A stretch of 64,000 nucleotides of DNA from Anisakis pegreffii (Eukaryota > Nematoda > Chromadorea > Rhabditida > Anisakidae), in contig JAPYMA010000977.1 in the NCBI GenBank assembly GCA_035041965.1, positions 62,001 to 126,000 on the forward strand. The letters run 5' to 3'. A program made the position numbers and the translations under genes. The notes under the pieces were generated by a model. The model was given only the letters and a program-made list of their open reading frames with translations, was not told the DNA's origin and searched no databases. This document shows positions 48,901-62,800 of the stretch, piece after piece. The stretch's first letter is position 1; every line of letters begins with the position of its first letter.

Positions 48901-51900
48901 TATTGTATTATTATCATCATATAATTTTTATTAGACTAATGTCAGAGATGTGCAATAGCTTGCTGTTGCACACCTTTGATTAATATCATGACCATCTTGT
49001 ATCGAAGTACCAAAACATTGTTATACCTGATTAAAGATAAATGGAAATTTTTCAGAAGAAGAACGCTCATTTAATTTTTCGACAGTCCAGCTCACTGATT
49101 GAGAAGTTATTCACATTATGGTTATCGATATGTTTGTATGATGATGTGAAAGAGAATTTAATCGGCAGCAATTTATTCATGTTATACAAAGCACTGAAAT
49201 GTCAAATTGACAAAGGTCCTGTGGATTCAATTACGGGTAATGCAAGATACTCTCTCAATGAGCACAAATTGTTACGTGAGCCTGTGGATGTCAAGCAAAT
49301 GGTAAGTTTCTCCTTGATAGTTTTGCATTTTTCATCTTATTCACGCGCAGTATTCAAGTAAACAAATTGACTTGTTTAATAAATTGCTTTGTTCATGAAG
49401 ATTTGTTTGATAATCCAGAGATAGTATTTTACTCGAAAAAATGTTGTCTGGAAAATTCGAATGATAGAATTTCATATTTGTGATCTATTCTGTGGTAAAT
49501 GACGATCAAATTTTCGAAAATGAAGAACAATTTTCATGGTTTCCTGTGGTGATTAGATGATGAATAATTAAAAACAACTTCAGCAGTTACTGATAGTGCC
49601 GTTAGATAATTTCGACGAGTCACCGATATTAGTTCGTTGTCTAACGTGCGATACGATATCGCAGTTGAAGATGAAACTCTTGGATGCTGTCTACAAAAAT
49701 GAACCGTTTTCGAAGAGGATCTCTACGGATCACTTCGATTTGGGTTAGTTGCTATTGCTATTGGCAATACTTCGTTTGTTCAGGCATTTTCACTTCTATT
49801 AATAATTATTTTTCGGGCAATGATTATGTGTTTCTGTGCAATGTTCATGGAATTTCAAAGGAATTTATGCAATGCCGTTCGTCATCTTTTGAATGAGATA
49901 TTACCATAATCGGAATTTATTTGCTACTTCTTTCATCAATAAAGATGTTTTGAGGCAAACTTTTTGCAATATGATAACATTTCATCAAAGGATCGTAAAA
50001 TTTATTCGATTTGAACTCATTGAAATATCAATTAATTTGGTTTGTTCGATCGTGTTGTTGTAGCAATTAACCTTGAAGAGCATTTTATTGCTTTTCTAAC
50101 AGTAGCATTAGAGTATTTTTGTGAACGGTCGATCGTGTTGTGCTTAATGAGGAGTAAAAAAATATGTTTCGTCAACGGAAGTCGTCTGAAAATTGAACGG
50201 ATACGGATTTTATTTGATTTGAAATGTCTAAATTCCTCAAAATATTTACTGAGAGTGGGAAATTATGTAATGATATCTTTGTTGGAGAGTTACGAATCAT
50301 CACTTGAAATTATTGCAAAGATGAGGGATACTCGTTGATGAATATTGCATTATATTAATATATTGATAATGATGTTATTTAGAATGGAGATGTCCAAAGC
50401 GTGGATCGTTGCTATTATCTGATGATGATAATAATTTGATATTAAAAACAAATAGTAAACGGCTGAATTGCATCTCTGATTATGGCATTCCGAATAATGC
50501 TTTACTGTATATGCAACCTGCGATTTCACATACTTATGCCAGTTCGTTTTCGCGTTCACTTATTATCATCGTTTGATGCATTGCTTTAAAGTTCTGTTCA
50601 GGTTCAGGCTCAGCTCTAGGCTTAGGGTTTTGCTCAAGGAGCTTAAAATCAAAAGCTTCTGGGTGGTGGGTTAGTAAAAGAGCCAAGTTTGGACTTCATC
50701 TCGAAACTGGGCAAAACTTTCAGATTTTTCAGAAATTATTTGAGGTTTTCCGGGAATTAACAACATCCTCGTCATCTAATACCAGGGATAATTGTTCCCA
50801 CGAATTGCTTTGAGATGAAAATTCCAATTAGAGGATTACTTTGAGTAGATAAATGCACTTCAGTAAGAGAACGATTGATAAGAGTTGAATAATAATTCAG
50901 ACAGCACAACGCAGTCAACGAACACAACGTCTCAAATGACAGCATCCTCTTCGTCGAATCACTACTATCATTTGGAGTGTGCCAGTGATAAGCTTAACGT
51001 CACCAACAAGATTGACCAGTCAATACCAAAATCTATTCCTGAAGTTTTCTTAACAAGACTTCTTACGAGGTAAAGTATCTCCTCAGAATTGACATATTCT
51101 TTGGAAGTTATTTTCAGAAATTTTTGTTTATTGAAGTCAACTGCAGTAGTCTCTTTCCACAATTTAATCATTTGCAGTAAAGGAACAGTGCAGAAATTCG
51201 TTGATGACTTCATGGAATCAATATTATTCACAAATCAGAGCGAATTTCCGATCATTCTGAAATATATTTTCGATTCATTCGATCGGATTGCTGCTCAAAA
51301 TAATGTTCGTTCATTTTGTTTAATTCCGCTTTGTAAAAATAACAGTTTTCGTCATTATTTTAGAATGATTCTGTGTCATTACTTTAAGTTCTCCTTATCA
51401 ATACATCTTTGTATATTGCTGAAACTCTGTCTACCTTCTTGTCTATCCCTTCTTTCGTTACTCATCTGGTGAGTAAATAGAAGAGTGATTGTTAAATTGC
51501 ATACTTTAATGGGAGACTTGAAGTGATCAAATTGAATGGCCAATGATAATGAAAACTTAAATTGACTGGATTGATTTAAGTTCACTGATTCATGTGTGAT
51601 TCGAAGTTGGAAGACAAATGCTTGGATTCTGAGGTATTGGGTGAACTTAATCTCGAATATCGACTTAATTCTCGATGTTCAACGCACAACTGCAGTCGAT
51701 TCATCGATGGCTGTCATTGCACAGTCATTGATTGATGCCTTCAGTACGTCAGCCAACAAACTTGGAAAGGTTTGATGTCTTTTCGTTATTCATTATTTGC
51801 GCGTTCGTTGTTTTATTGGTCACCGTTAGCCATATGGATCAAGTAGAGTCATCAAATTGTTGAATCGTTTTACTCATTAAATATTAGTACTCATTAATCG

Positions 51901-52474
51901 GGTAGTAGAGATTTATGATACGGATGAGTATTGAGTGTTCTTACTTGCGTTCATTGGTGCTGTTTTCATTGCAGGAAAGTCCTTCGTCGAAACTTTTATT
52001 CGCAAAAGATATTGAGAGGTATCGACCAAAAGTGGACGTATTCTTCAAACGGATTAAAGCTGCACCAGCTTTATCAACTGATCAATTTTTCAATCATATC
52101 AGCTCAACGATCGACGTTAGTTTTGAGTTTGTTTTGATAATTTTCGATGTGAAATTTCAATTCTGTTTTTGAATAAACTTTTGAGAGGATTTCTAAGAAA
52201 TGTTTTCATTTCTGCGATTTTTGAAGCAAATTTTCGGAATTCATTGAAGAAATTGAACTGATCGTTATTCTTTTTGTAGATACGAAATGAAGTGATAAGT
52301 AGCAGATGTGTAAATAGTGAATTGTTAACGTGGCTTCGTGGCAACGGTGTTCGACTGGTGGATATTCTGTCCAGAGACGAATACTCACGAGAGAATCGAT
52401 TGTGCGAGCGATTTCAACAGATCATCGAATGCTCGTTCAATGAACCTGAACATATTTATGCCACTTTACGATGA
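39942..52474 (+). CDS. plx: Plexin (A-type), semaphorin receptor, complete
   Basis: This single-pass receptor for semaphorins signals through a RapGAP domain. Exons: 39942-40073, 40668-41047, 41672-41923, 42012-42267, 42490-42663, 42723-42935, 43473-43724, 44213-44436, 44523-44607, 44780-45083, 45293-45474, 45601-45746, 45918-46167, 46242-46436, 46697-47062, 47129-47325, 47449-47626, 47803-47960, 48602-48818, 49056-49301, 49584-49743, 50383-50541, 50901-51069, 51178-51304, 51581-51769, 51975-52115, 52280-52474; phases agree, 1848 aa. Order: signal peptide (1-22), sema (about 30-470; TGPEYDSRLC, LCASIHQGVCHLRS), PSI 1-3 (CEECTASEDVLCGWC; SRWNCKWC; CLSLDQKWGCIWC), IPT repeats (SGPLEGGTLVEIRG; YGPVSGGTKVVIYG; ESGGRLITVEGSNLD), TM (about 1204-1226), then split GAP with RBD: AFAELQTDVTDLT, ICLYDDVKENLIG, DKGPVDSITGNARYSLNEHK, LTRLLTSKGTVQKFVDDF, LRYWVNLI, SPSSKLLFAKDIERY. 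The 25-residue insert at the start of exon 6 is uncertain. PLX-1 or PLX-2 orthology is not settled. Confidence 0.95.
43823..43960 (+). repeat. tRNA-derived SINE-like repeat (copy b)
   Basis: It contains AACCCAGTGGATTTTTGCAGTG (A-box region, cut to its core CCAGTGGATTTTTG) and CTGGGTTCGATTCCGGGC (B box near 43896). It lies in the plexin intron between exons 7 and 8, next to copy c. There is no matched acceptor stem. Confidence 0.6.
44028..44160 (+). repeat. tRNA-derived SINE-like repeat (copy c)
   Basis: TTAGCTCAGTGGGA (44087-44100) is a good pol III A box and GAGTTCGATCCCGG (44138-44151) a good B box. Upstream, GGAATTCGAATC (44030) is a B-box-like sequence in reverse orientation, giving the two-headed layout of this family. 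Confidence 0.65.
48110..48170 (+). repeat. Near-perfect 26-bp hairpin in plexin intron 18
   Basis: The arms 48110-48135 and 48145-48170 pair with one mismatch and one G-U-type position around the 9-base loop TTCTTTGAT. The stem contains the GC-rich core CAGCGCGATTG, unlike the AT-rich surroundings. The size (61 nt) is within the range of a miRNA-type precursor, but flanking sequence gives no further support. Confidence 0.8.
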
Positions 52475-53841
52475 AGTCAACTTTACGTCAGTTATCAAGT
52501 TGCTAATAACACTGATAACATCGCACATAATGTCTATTATAATTTGTGATCAATGAATCTTATCGTGTTTCAGTTGCTTCGAAAATGCCTTCTTTCATAT
52601 CACTATCATCTAATCATTTCATGACCTTAATGCACATCACCGCTATTCCTTTTGATTATAATGCTCTCAAGCAGTAATTCCAAATAGTTCATGTCAAATG
52701 TGTTGATTCTAGTCTGCCGGTGTCAACTGAACAATTCTACAAACCATATAAAAAGCTACATACAGTAAATAAATCATTCATTAATTAGAAGAATTTCTCT
52801 TCTCACTTCAAAAAATCTCTTTCCAAAAACTTTTGTCTCACTGGGGATTCGAACCCGAAACCCAAGGTTGCTCTGGTATGATAGCTCGTCAGTGGAATTT
52901 TTGATTGTAGTGTTGTGTTGTGAATTTTAGCGCTATCGCGGGTTCGATTCTCACCTTGAGCAGTTTTATCGCAACGGATTGATGACTGTGACAAATACGA
53001 TGTTAAACATATCATGACTAGTGATAATATGACAATGGTATCATTAATGCGATATCATTCTCTCATTGATTAATTCGCAGTGCTCGTTTCACTTGTTACT
53101 GATGACTGTAATCGAAATTTGATTTGATGATTGTTAATTTCTATAATATTTATTTGTACAGTTATGATGTGTTGTAAAAAGATGCATAATTATAATAATA
53201 ATAATGTATAAATGAATACTTTATGAATACTTTACTCTATTATAACATAACAACAACAAAAACAATGAGCGTAGACAACAAATTACAATGAATTGGCAGT
53301 TGAGACAGATGAATACAATCTTATTTGATATGCGTAATAACATGGACAATGCTCATATTGTCGTCATTTATTGTTTCGTTTTCTCACATCATTCCGTTCA
53401 TGACTTAATCCACAATCTCATCACAATGCAACAGATTTAGAAGTCATAATAAATAGAAGTCGTCTATTCTGTCAACAGTTCTTTCAATAAGATCATTCTT
53501 ATGTACACACACGAATGTCACAGCGATCAGCAACGATATCGTTGATTGATAAATGGTAATATACATTAAGAGATCAGTGTATCTCTTCTATTTAAAGCCG
53601 TACTGGTATTCCATGAACTTTCTGCAAAATAAAACGCCATTATTAAAAATGCACCTCAATTCAGTGAAACCATCAATATTTTCATCTTTTCACATTGATA
53701 TGATAAAACAACATTAAGGGTTCGGCAAATGGATTGAGTAGATTTATTGGGAAGCAGTGTTGATTAGGAATGTGGAGAATTAGGTTGTCAATAAGAAACA
53801 GTATCTTTCTAAGCCAGTCGCAAGTATCAGCTCACATCGAT
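52475..53841. other. Convergent intergenic region between plexin and L1CAM-type gene
   Basis: It holds the 3' ends of both genes and one SINE-like repeat (52842-52965). A possible alternative last exon of the minus-strand L1CAM gene lies at 53566-53621. Nothing else is recognised. Confidence 0.55.
52842..52965. repeat. tRNA-derived SINE-like repeat (copy d)
   Basis: GGGGATTCGAACCC at 52842 is a reversed B box. ATAGCTCGTCAGTGGAATTTTTG follows near 52881 (core CAGTGGAATTTTTG) and a forward B box GCGGGTTCGATTCTC lies at 52938. It is the clearest example of the two-headed arrangement. Confidence 0.65.
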
Positions 53842-56800
53842 TCAAAATGACGAAAAGTTGTCTATAACAACATACTGATGTTCATCAGAATCGATCTGAT
53901 GTCCCTTCTCGAGTTCCTTCCTTTTAACCGAATATTTACCGGTTTGTTGCCTTTGGCAACAACAAATTATGAAGGCGGTAATTAACGCTATGAGCAAGGC
54001 GAATAATACCGCAATGAACCACGATGCACTTGTTAAACTTTCTGAAATTTATGCTTATCGTATTTTATGCTTATCGTATTCATTTGATCGTATTTTTTTG
54101 ATCGATTTGTTTGATAAATTTGATCGTAAATAAAATGCCAAAACTGAAGATTGTGGAATGAGAAAGATGGTGATATTTCGAAGTGAAACTGAAATGACAT
54201 TCTGCTGATTGATAAACCTCTAGAAATATGCGTAATTGTGGCACGACTTAAACTCCGAATGATCATTTCATCCGAAGTGTTTTGTCGCGTTCCCTCTCTC
54301 GATATGCCAATAATTCGATATTCGGTGTCCTCAGCGAGATGATCCAAGAAGATATTCCTGTTTGGTAGAGTCACTATTTCACTCTCTTTCCATTCACCAC
54401 TCTCTGAAATATTCACTCATTGTAGAGCATTTCAAGCATTACTCAGTCTTTCTCATTTATTCATTTTCTTATTTCCCATCCATAATCGTATTTTGTAATT
54501 TTTTACTCGTGCTAACAGAAGCTGAAATGAACTTATTAATTCATCGACTATGCATAAAAATTATCATTGCAGTTGAAATTCGATCCCACAATTTGCGGTA
54601 AATGATCCAACTAGGAACCCAGTGAACCCAACGCGCTAATGCGATAGGTGCCGTCCCTGGTTCGATTCCCACAATGATAACGAATTGATGGAATGGCAAA
54701 AAGACGGACCTACAACTGAATAATTGACCGAAAACGACGATCCAGGCATAGCCCAATAGCTAGTGTCATTAGATGGTAACCATTCAATTTCTGCAGTCCA
54801 CGGTGATGTGGATACTGCTTTGAATACAGGCTTATCTGGATCTGAAATATAGACAAATTGTTCATTAAATGAAGAATATATCTTATTGAATAATGTTCAC
54901 AGAATAATTAAAAAAATGCATTCATTGCCAGCTGAATCAAGTATCAATTCAGCTCATTTGATAGTCATAAAACAAAAATATCAATAACGATACCAACGAA
55001 CTTCTGAATGGCCATGTTCTAACGGCCCTCATAACTTTCGCACCTTCACCTCCATTAGTCTCGGCCCAAACAGACACCTTGTAACCAGTATCCGGTTCAG
55101 CTTCTTCGTATAAATAATACAATTGTCTATATAACACATACGTTTCTTCGACGTTCCCAGTTGTTGAATCTTTAAGAAACGTGAATTGAATCATCCACTC
55201 TGTATTATTTAACTTGAAGACTCAGTTTGTAATAATATGTTCATGGACTGAATTGTGTCGATAAAGATTATAATAATTATCACCATTGAATGAAACTGAT
55301 ATCATGAATGATCTGCAGTAAAAGGAATGAAGTTGAATACATAAACTGTTGTTGTTAGAACCATAAAAGGAAAGTAATAAAAGAAACAAACTTTCGAAAG
55401 TAAGGAAATATCCACGAATATTTCCGTTCGGATAACGTGGTGGCTGCCATGTGATCAACAAACTGGTTGCACCAACGGCACGTACACGTAGATCGTGCAC
55501 TTTCGATGGCACTTAATTTAGATCAGTTATTCGGATATGCTCAAGTGAATGATAAGCTAGTAAGCTGATTGTGAGCGAGACGAGGACAAGTACAACGAAT
55601 GAATCAGTTTAAATGAAAGCGATATTATTGAGCGCAAGAAACTCTATTTAACGTATCAGTAAAAGAAAGAAGTGAATATTAATCACGATAAACGGAATAG
55701 TACATACATCCTTCAGGCGTACAGAATGAGATTACAGATTGCGATTCACTTCGATAACGATTATTAACAGTGAATATTCGTGCCGTATAATTGCTGATCG
55801 CTTCCAGATCGTTCAAAATCACCTGATTGCTGCTATTATCCACTAGTATCTTCTCAACCATGAACGGTTTATCGGTCTCGTAATATTCTATCTGAAATTC
55901 ACATTTAATTCAACATCACCGTTTGAAATGATTATAATCTACTAATTCACACTAATAAGATCTAGCTAATTTTCATGAGAAATATCATGATACAGCTAAC
56001 TGCCAAATAGTTTTGTTGTGGCCGAATTTTGAGAGCAAAGTGTGATCACAAGCAAAATGTATTATATTGCAAATAACTTTATTTCATTCAATTCCCATGG
56101 GGAGCTATGACTGGAATGTTTAGAAAAAATTGAAATCTTTCAGACAGAACCATACAACGTCGTAGAACTAGTCGAAAACTAAAAATTCTTCAGAGTCTTG
56201 AGGAAAACAAACCTCATAGCCTCTGAAGTGCCCCCTAACGGTATCCGGATTAATTGGTGTCCAACCGATCGTGACAGTAGAACAATTTAAAAACTCGACG
56301 ATATTGAACTGATCCGGTGACTCGAGGGGCACTGGAAATTGATAAGTTTGCAGCAACAATTTTTTGATTTAGTGATATGTTTACACAGTGAAAATATACA
56401 ACACAACAAACAGAAATAGATGAAGAGTCAAATAAGCATATGATATAATGAATGAAAAAATGTCGAACTGACCATCCTCCCCAGAAAAACCATAAAAGGT
56501 GACCGGTTCAATAATTGATTTGCCAATCCGATTGAGTGCCTCCACTTGAACTGCATACTCACGAAACGTTGGTTGATCTCTGATCACTGTATGATTCTGA
56601 AATATTTGATCATGATTCGTTCCACTAGATCAAATGATCATCAATTGTGATCATTCTGGATAACTAATATAATTATCCGTTTATTCACAAAAGCACTCAT
56701 TATGGTTGGTTCGAATGAAACAAATCATGAACCAATCGATTAAGGTCTCGATGAAATTCAAATATACAATGCGATTATTCTAATATTCAAGCGATCATAA

Positions 56801-59800
56801 TACCAATAACTTATTTCTTTAACGTCATTGCTCAAAGCTGATGAATTCAAATGGTAATATGAAGAATAAGAAAAAGCTTAAGGAATACCGCAAGTGGATC
56901 CTCGATAAGTGTTTCTTTCCATTCTGTACCAGGTTCATTGAGTCGATATCTGACGCGATACTGCAGATTCGGTGCATTCCACTCGTATTTCTCCATTGGT
57001 TTCCAACGAATCACCAAATTGTTCGGTTCAGTCCCTTCGACCACCACATCTCGCGGATTTATGTACGGAAACGATTGTTTCGTTTCGCACTTCACATCGT
57101 CCAAATACCCTGGCTCACTTTCACCGTGAGAATTTCTGGCGATCACTCGAAATGTGTAATTCACCTTAAATTCAACGCTCATTTCAGTACAGTTTGATGA
57201 GATTTCATCAATGAATCAAGCGGTATTCATTATTTACAAAGATATCGAAGTCAGTAATGACATACCCAAGGTGAAAGTGTGATGTCTGCTTGATAAAAGT
57301 CTGTCGATGTATTCTCCTCTTCAACCACAGTTTGCCATTTCCCCTGGAAATGATTCTTATCATCGTAGCTATAATAAATGAACCATTGTAATAACATCAG
57401 TAACAATAGATTTGACGATAACAACAATGATCAATTCATTTCGTTACAAAGTAATTGTCAAGCAGTACTAGTAAACTTGATATATATGTTCTGATTGATT
57501 AAGCGAACGAACCTTATCAAAGTCAGTCTGCATCTGCACCATGAACGATGTGATTTTATCACCGTGGTCACTAGAGCGCTGCCATCTGATCATCGCACGA
57601 CGCTCATTGCAGTCCACCTCGGATACGACTGGTGCTGCTGGTACATCTGGACATCGCTTAATGATCAATCACGCATTCTTATGATAAATTGAGAGAATGT
57701 AATCATATACTGACCAAGCACAACAAGTTGAATGCCAGACATTTTGACGTCTACATCAGTGACAACGACACAATCGATAGCACCAGAATGCCATCCACGA
57801 ACATCTTTCAAAACTAACGTTGTATTTGTGATCCTTAATTCAATTCTCTTCATTGATCCTTGCATTTACTTTATTATAGTATAAATAAGTTTCATTGAAA
57901 CATTCAATTTGATAAACATCATAAAATCTCTAATGGCTATTAAATAGGAAGGAATGAAAGGAAGAAATAATTAGTCTTTGATCTAATGAATGAATTGAAA
58001 TGAAGCCTGAAACATTGGAAGAGAGTGATAATCGAACAGATAAAGCAATATGATGTAAATGAAATAAATCACTTCGAATGTTCCGTATCGTTGATCGGTA
58101 CACCATTATGAGTCCAGGTGTACTCTATTGATAAACGACTATCCGAAACTGCCTCACAATTCAGTGCAAATGATTCGTGTGCTTCGACGATTTGTTTTTT
58201 TGGTGTTGGTACTTTTACGAAATGTGTTGGATCTGAATTGCGACAATGTTTATCTAGTGACATCAAGCGATATGTTGTTAGTGATTCACTGATATGTTGC
58301 TAGCAATTGATGTGCTGACAAGTATAATTGTTTAGACATAATTCTGCACTTCAACTGCAGATCGAAACAGCTCATGTCAACTCGAGATCAGGCTGTCGAT
58401 AACTCGAGGTGCTGGGAATTTATTAATCAACTTAGGGCTAAATTTTCGAAATTGAAAGGCAAAATAGCAAAACTAGGAGCAATTCTTCGAACTGAGCATG
58501 AATCTAACTTATTGTTCACGTTATTTCCCAGATAAGACCTTAAGCATACAATGAATTTAGCACAAAATGAAATCCCAGACTACACCTAACATACAAAAAT
58601 GCCTTATTATGCACTTTACAATTATATGGACATCATCTGGGTGTGTATCTTTCCAAGAAGCAGTTCGCTTCATTCATAAATAGGGCTCAATGGTAATCCA
58701 CCTTTTAACACTAATAACTTACTAAATACTTCCAGTTTGTTATAAGCTCGATTGATGCCGTATTTATTCGAAACATTACAGTAGTAAAGACCTTCATCCG
58801 CTGAATTCACTTGGGTTATTCGTAGGGTGTGATTCGGGAATAACTGCAAAAATAGTAATAATGAATGGACTGAACTTGAGAACTGGTGATTGCTTATAGA
58901 ATAATAAACGGAACAAGCCATCAATAATTGACTTATTAAGGAGCGTGTAATCTGATAATCTAATATTTAGTCATGAACACAATCGACAGTTATTAATGTT
59001 AATTGATGATGAATGGCAATAAATCAGATGAAAATGAGTTGCTGCATAATTCACTGATTATTTTTGTTATTCCTAAATCACGACTTCATTTCGCTTTACT
59101 AACAATAATAATTTATTGAATTTGATTGATTCGTAAAAGGGTATTCAGCGGTTCATAAATTAGAATTAGAATATGAATTGATTGGATGAAAAATTAATGA
59201 ATTGATCGATTGTGAGTGAAAATGACTGACCTGCATCTTTCCAGGAATGATAGCAATGGCCTGATCATTCTCATCAACCCATCTTACTGCAGCTTTCGGT
59301 GCAGCATCAACCTCACAAGACATTTCAACCGTGGTTTTCCGAACCACTTTCCAGATTCGATGATTGGGCATCAGGAAACGAGGAGCGTGCGCTTAATTGA
59401 GATCATTACTGTTCACATTGAGTGGATGGGCACGGTTAAATGAGTGGATGGGTACGGTTAAATGAGTGGATGGGTACGGTTAAATGAGTGGATGGGTACG
59501 GTTAAATGAGTGGATGGGCACGGTTAAATGAGTGGATGGGTACGGTTAAATGAGTGGATGGGTACGGTTAACATGCCAGTTATAGGCTCATCATAAAACT
59601 AAACATTTTTGATAGTAATAAATGTTGCAGAACGCAATGAACACTGAATGTACCTCTGACATTAACGAAAGCATTCGCGAAGATGTACCCAAGAGGATTG
59701 GATGCATTGCACTGGTATACTGCCGTGTCGACGTCATGATCCAGATTGATTATCCTCAATATACGACCGCCATCCAGAATCAATCTACGACCATTATCGG

Positions 59801-62800
59801 GCACTTCTGGAATGAATACTTGGAATCGGTTTTATGATCTCTTCGATCAATTCTACTCGGGTTTGTGGTTTCCGAACTGTAGGGTTTCACAAGCCTAATT
59901 CGGCAGTTTTATAAAATATGGTGTTTATTCGATGAATTGCCGCTGATCTCATCGAATCACGTCATCAGCATCCGCTATAACGAGCGATTAATCAGTGATT
60001 TAAAAGACAATTATCCATTATTATTATTATCGTCGCTCTCAAATACTCTTGATGTAAATTACTAGACATTGTTGCATCCTGTTATCATCAAATAATCACC
60101 GTGTAAAGGAATTCCATTCATAAACCACTGTATGAACGGTTTCGGACTACCAGAAGCGAAACACCTCAGCTCAGCCGTAGTTTCCTCAGGCAGGTCAACA
60201 TCTGCGGGTGCCTCCAACTCCCAGTAAGGTGCCGCTGAAAATGGCGATACAATTGAAAGTGACGCAAATAAAATATTGTCAATGAATTATTACCTGTCTT
60301 AACATGACAAATAACAAAGAGAATTGAACAAGCCCTGTAAGCTGTAATATTATTACCTGTAATATTCACGTGCATTTGATGCACTAAATGTTGCGATCTG
60401 CACTCATAAATGCCCGCATCATCCGGATGTATACTATCCACGATCAACGATTTACCAAAATCGGATTCCGATGAAGTCAAATCTTTCATTCGTTTCACCG
60501 GCAAATCTCCGTCGATCTTACTCCACGTTACCGTTGGTAATGGTCTGAAGTTTGACGAAAATTTATAAACAACTTAAAAGCCTATTTTAATGCTCTTTCG
60601 TAAAACTTTATGCACGAAGTAAAAATGATACAAATGATCCATCCCAAATGGATACTAATTTGCATTCTATTCAATTGTTTCTCATTCAGTTGGCCACAAG
60701 AAACTTAACGAACGATTCCGTGTGAATTACGCACATGCGATATTTTGCATCTTGAAATCGCTCGTAAAAGGAAGATAACAGTTATTTGCATGTTCTGATC
60801 ATGAGATTAAGTGAAAATTTTGAGTGTTTCAGAATAATAATCTTGAGTGGTTGAACTTTTAAACGGCTTCGAATTGTTGCTTTAATTTTATTTATACTTT
60901 ATACGTAGAGATGTTTGTTATGTATAGAAAATTTGTTATATTTAGAAAAATTTGTTCAGATGGAAAAAGGAATAATAGAAGAACACACTGAATAGAGCAT
61001 AACGGCTGAATGAGTAATACTGTTTTGCGCTTAACGATTTCGTAACAAACCTAATTTTTCTCTCACTAACAAACTTCTATTATCAGTATTGAAAGTAAGT
61101 GAATGTCATTAGGCGATATCCAATCAGTAAACGCTTTAAATGCGCTCATATATACATACACACGAGTTGTAAATTCAATTTAGCACACTTCCTTTTAGAG
61201 TTACTTTAAAGTGACACCAAACTCAATTGCACAATTTGCAAGAGTTGCACTCTATAAATGACCAACAGATTTATTTATTTATCGCTCAATTGTTTGTTTA
61301 TTTATTCCTTTATTTGACTATGCATGAATGAATCCAAAAATAAAAACAACCTTCCACCAAAAATACACATCAGCTTCAGTCTCGTACCAGCCTTTACTGC
61401 AATCTGTTCAGGACTGAACCATAGCTTATGAGCGGCTACACCTCTGTCAGCTGAAACCGGAGATATTGAAACGATCAAATGAGGTGATCTTAATCAACTA
61501 TGCATGATAGATTCATCGAGAGATGATGGATGGCTCAGTAAATGGTGTGACTGAATATAAATGAGTGAAAAACATACAAACAGAAGGGGTAACGATCAAT
61601 TCAATCTCATCTCCAGCTCGATACTCTCCATGCAGTACAGGTGAGGTTGCAGCACACTGATATATCAGATTCTTTCGTCCATCGTGTTCAGATACTTCGG
61701 TGAAATGTAATGTTCCTGAACAGATTTAATCAATTACCTACTAATTCTAATCATCTCAATTCAGTTGTCTCCATTTATCATACGATTCACTGAGATCAGT
61801 AGATCACACTGACATTTATCTGTTGTATTCATTCAGTTATCTACGAAGTATCCGATCGATTTGTTTCAAGTTAACTGCAATATTTTGTCGATATAATACG
61901 ACGTGATACTAAAAATGAATTGAATTATCGTTTAATCATTTCCACCAACAAACTCGAATCCCTAAACCACTAGTGCATGCTATTATCAATGAACTCTGCG
62001 ATGCAATTGTATTACTTCAGAGCTCAGTGGGTTTTTAAGTGCGATGTCATCAATTCAATTTCCGCTTGTGGAGATAATTTTTGCACAATGATAACAAATG
62101 TAATTTTGTTCAAGATCTATGATGATGAAATAATTGTATGACTCATCCAGTCATTTGATTAGCTTGGAAAAGATTCGCCGATCCAACCGAACCGAACGAA
62201 ATAAGAATTGAATTAGGAATAATCCTCAAAAAGATGCAAATATACTGTTTATTCTAATGCAATACGACCTGAATTGAGCATTCTGCTTTAATTAAACTGC
62301 TAATGTAATATTCAATTCATCCACTCGGAATATGCAAAAATACGCATTGTCTACGTATCGAATCCATTAATCTTTAATTAAATGAAAAACGAGAGAATGA
62401 CAGATATTATTCATTCACTTGATGATATGCAAATATTCAACGAAATGTTGTGGATGGATTGTATAAGTTGAATATTTGATGATAAATTTATTGAATATTA
62501 CCGCAATTGAATAGAAATATTAGAGATAACCTTCTGGATCAACGGCGATATGAGGTCTTCGAATAGTTTCGATAATGTTCGTTTGCACTTTATCGCGATA
62601 TAACCAGAATACAGTGGGTGATGGTACTCCATAAGGAATATTGCAGTTAACACTCAAACTGTGACCTTGTTCGATGTGAATTCCCTTGATTGGTTGAGGT
62701 TTGAAGTGTTTCAGCACTAAAATTTCAAATGCTTTCGGAATTGACGATAAATTCATCGATAGTTTATAGCATAAGTAAATATGATCATCATTCATCGCTC

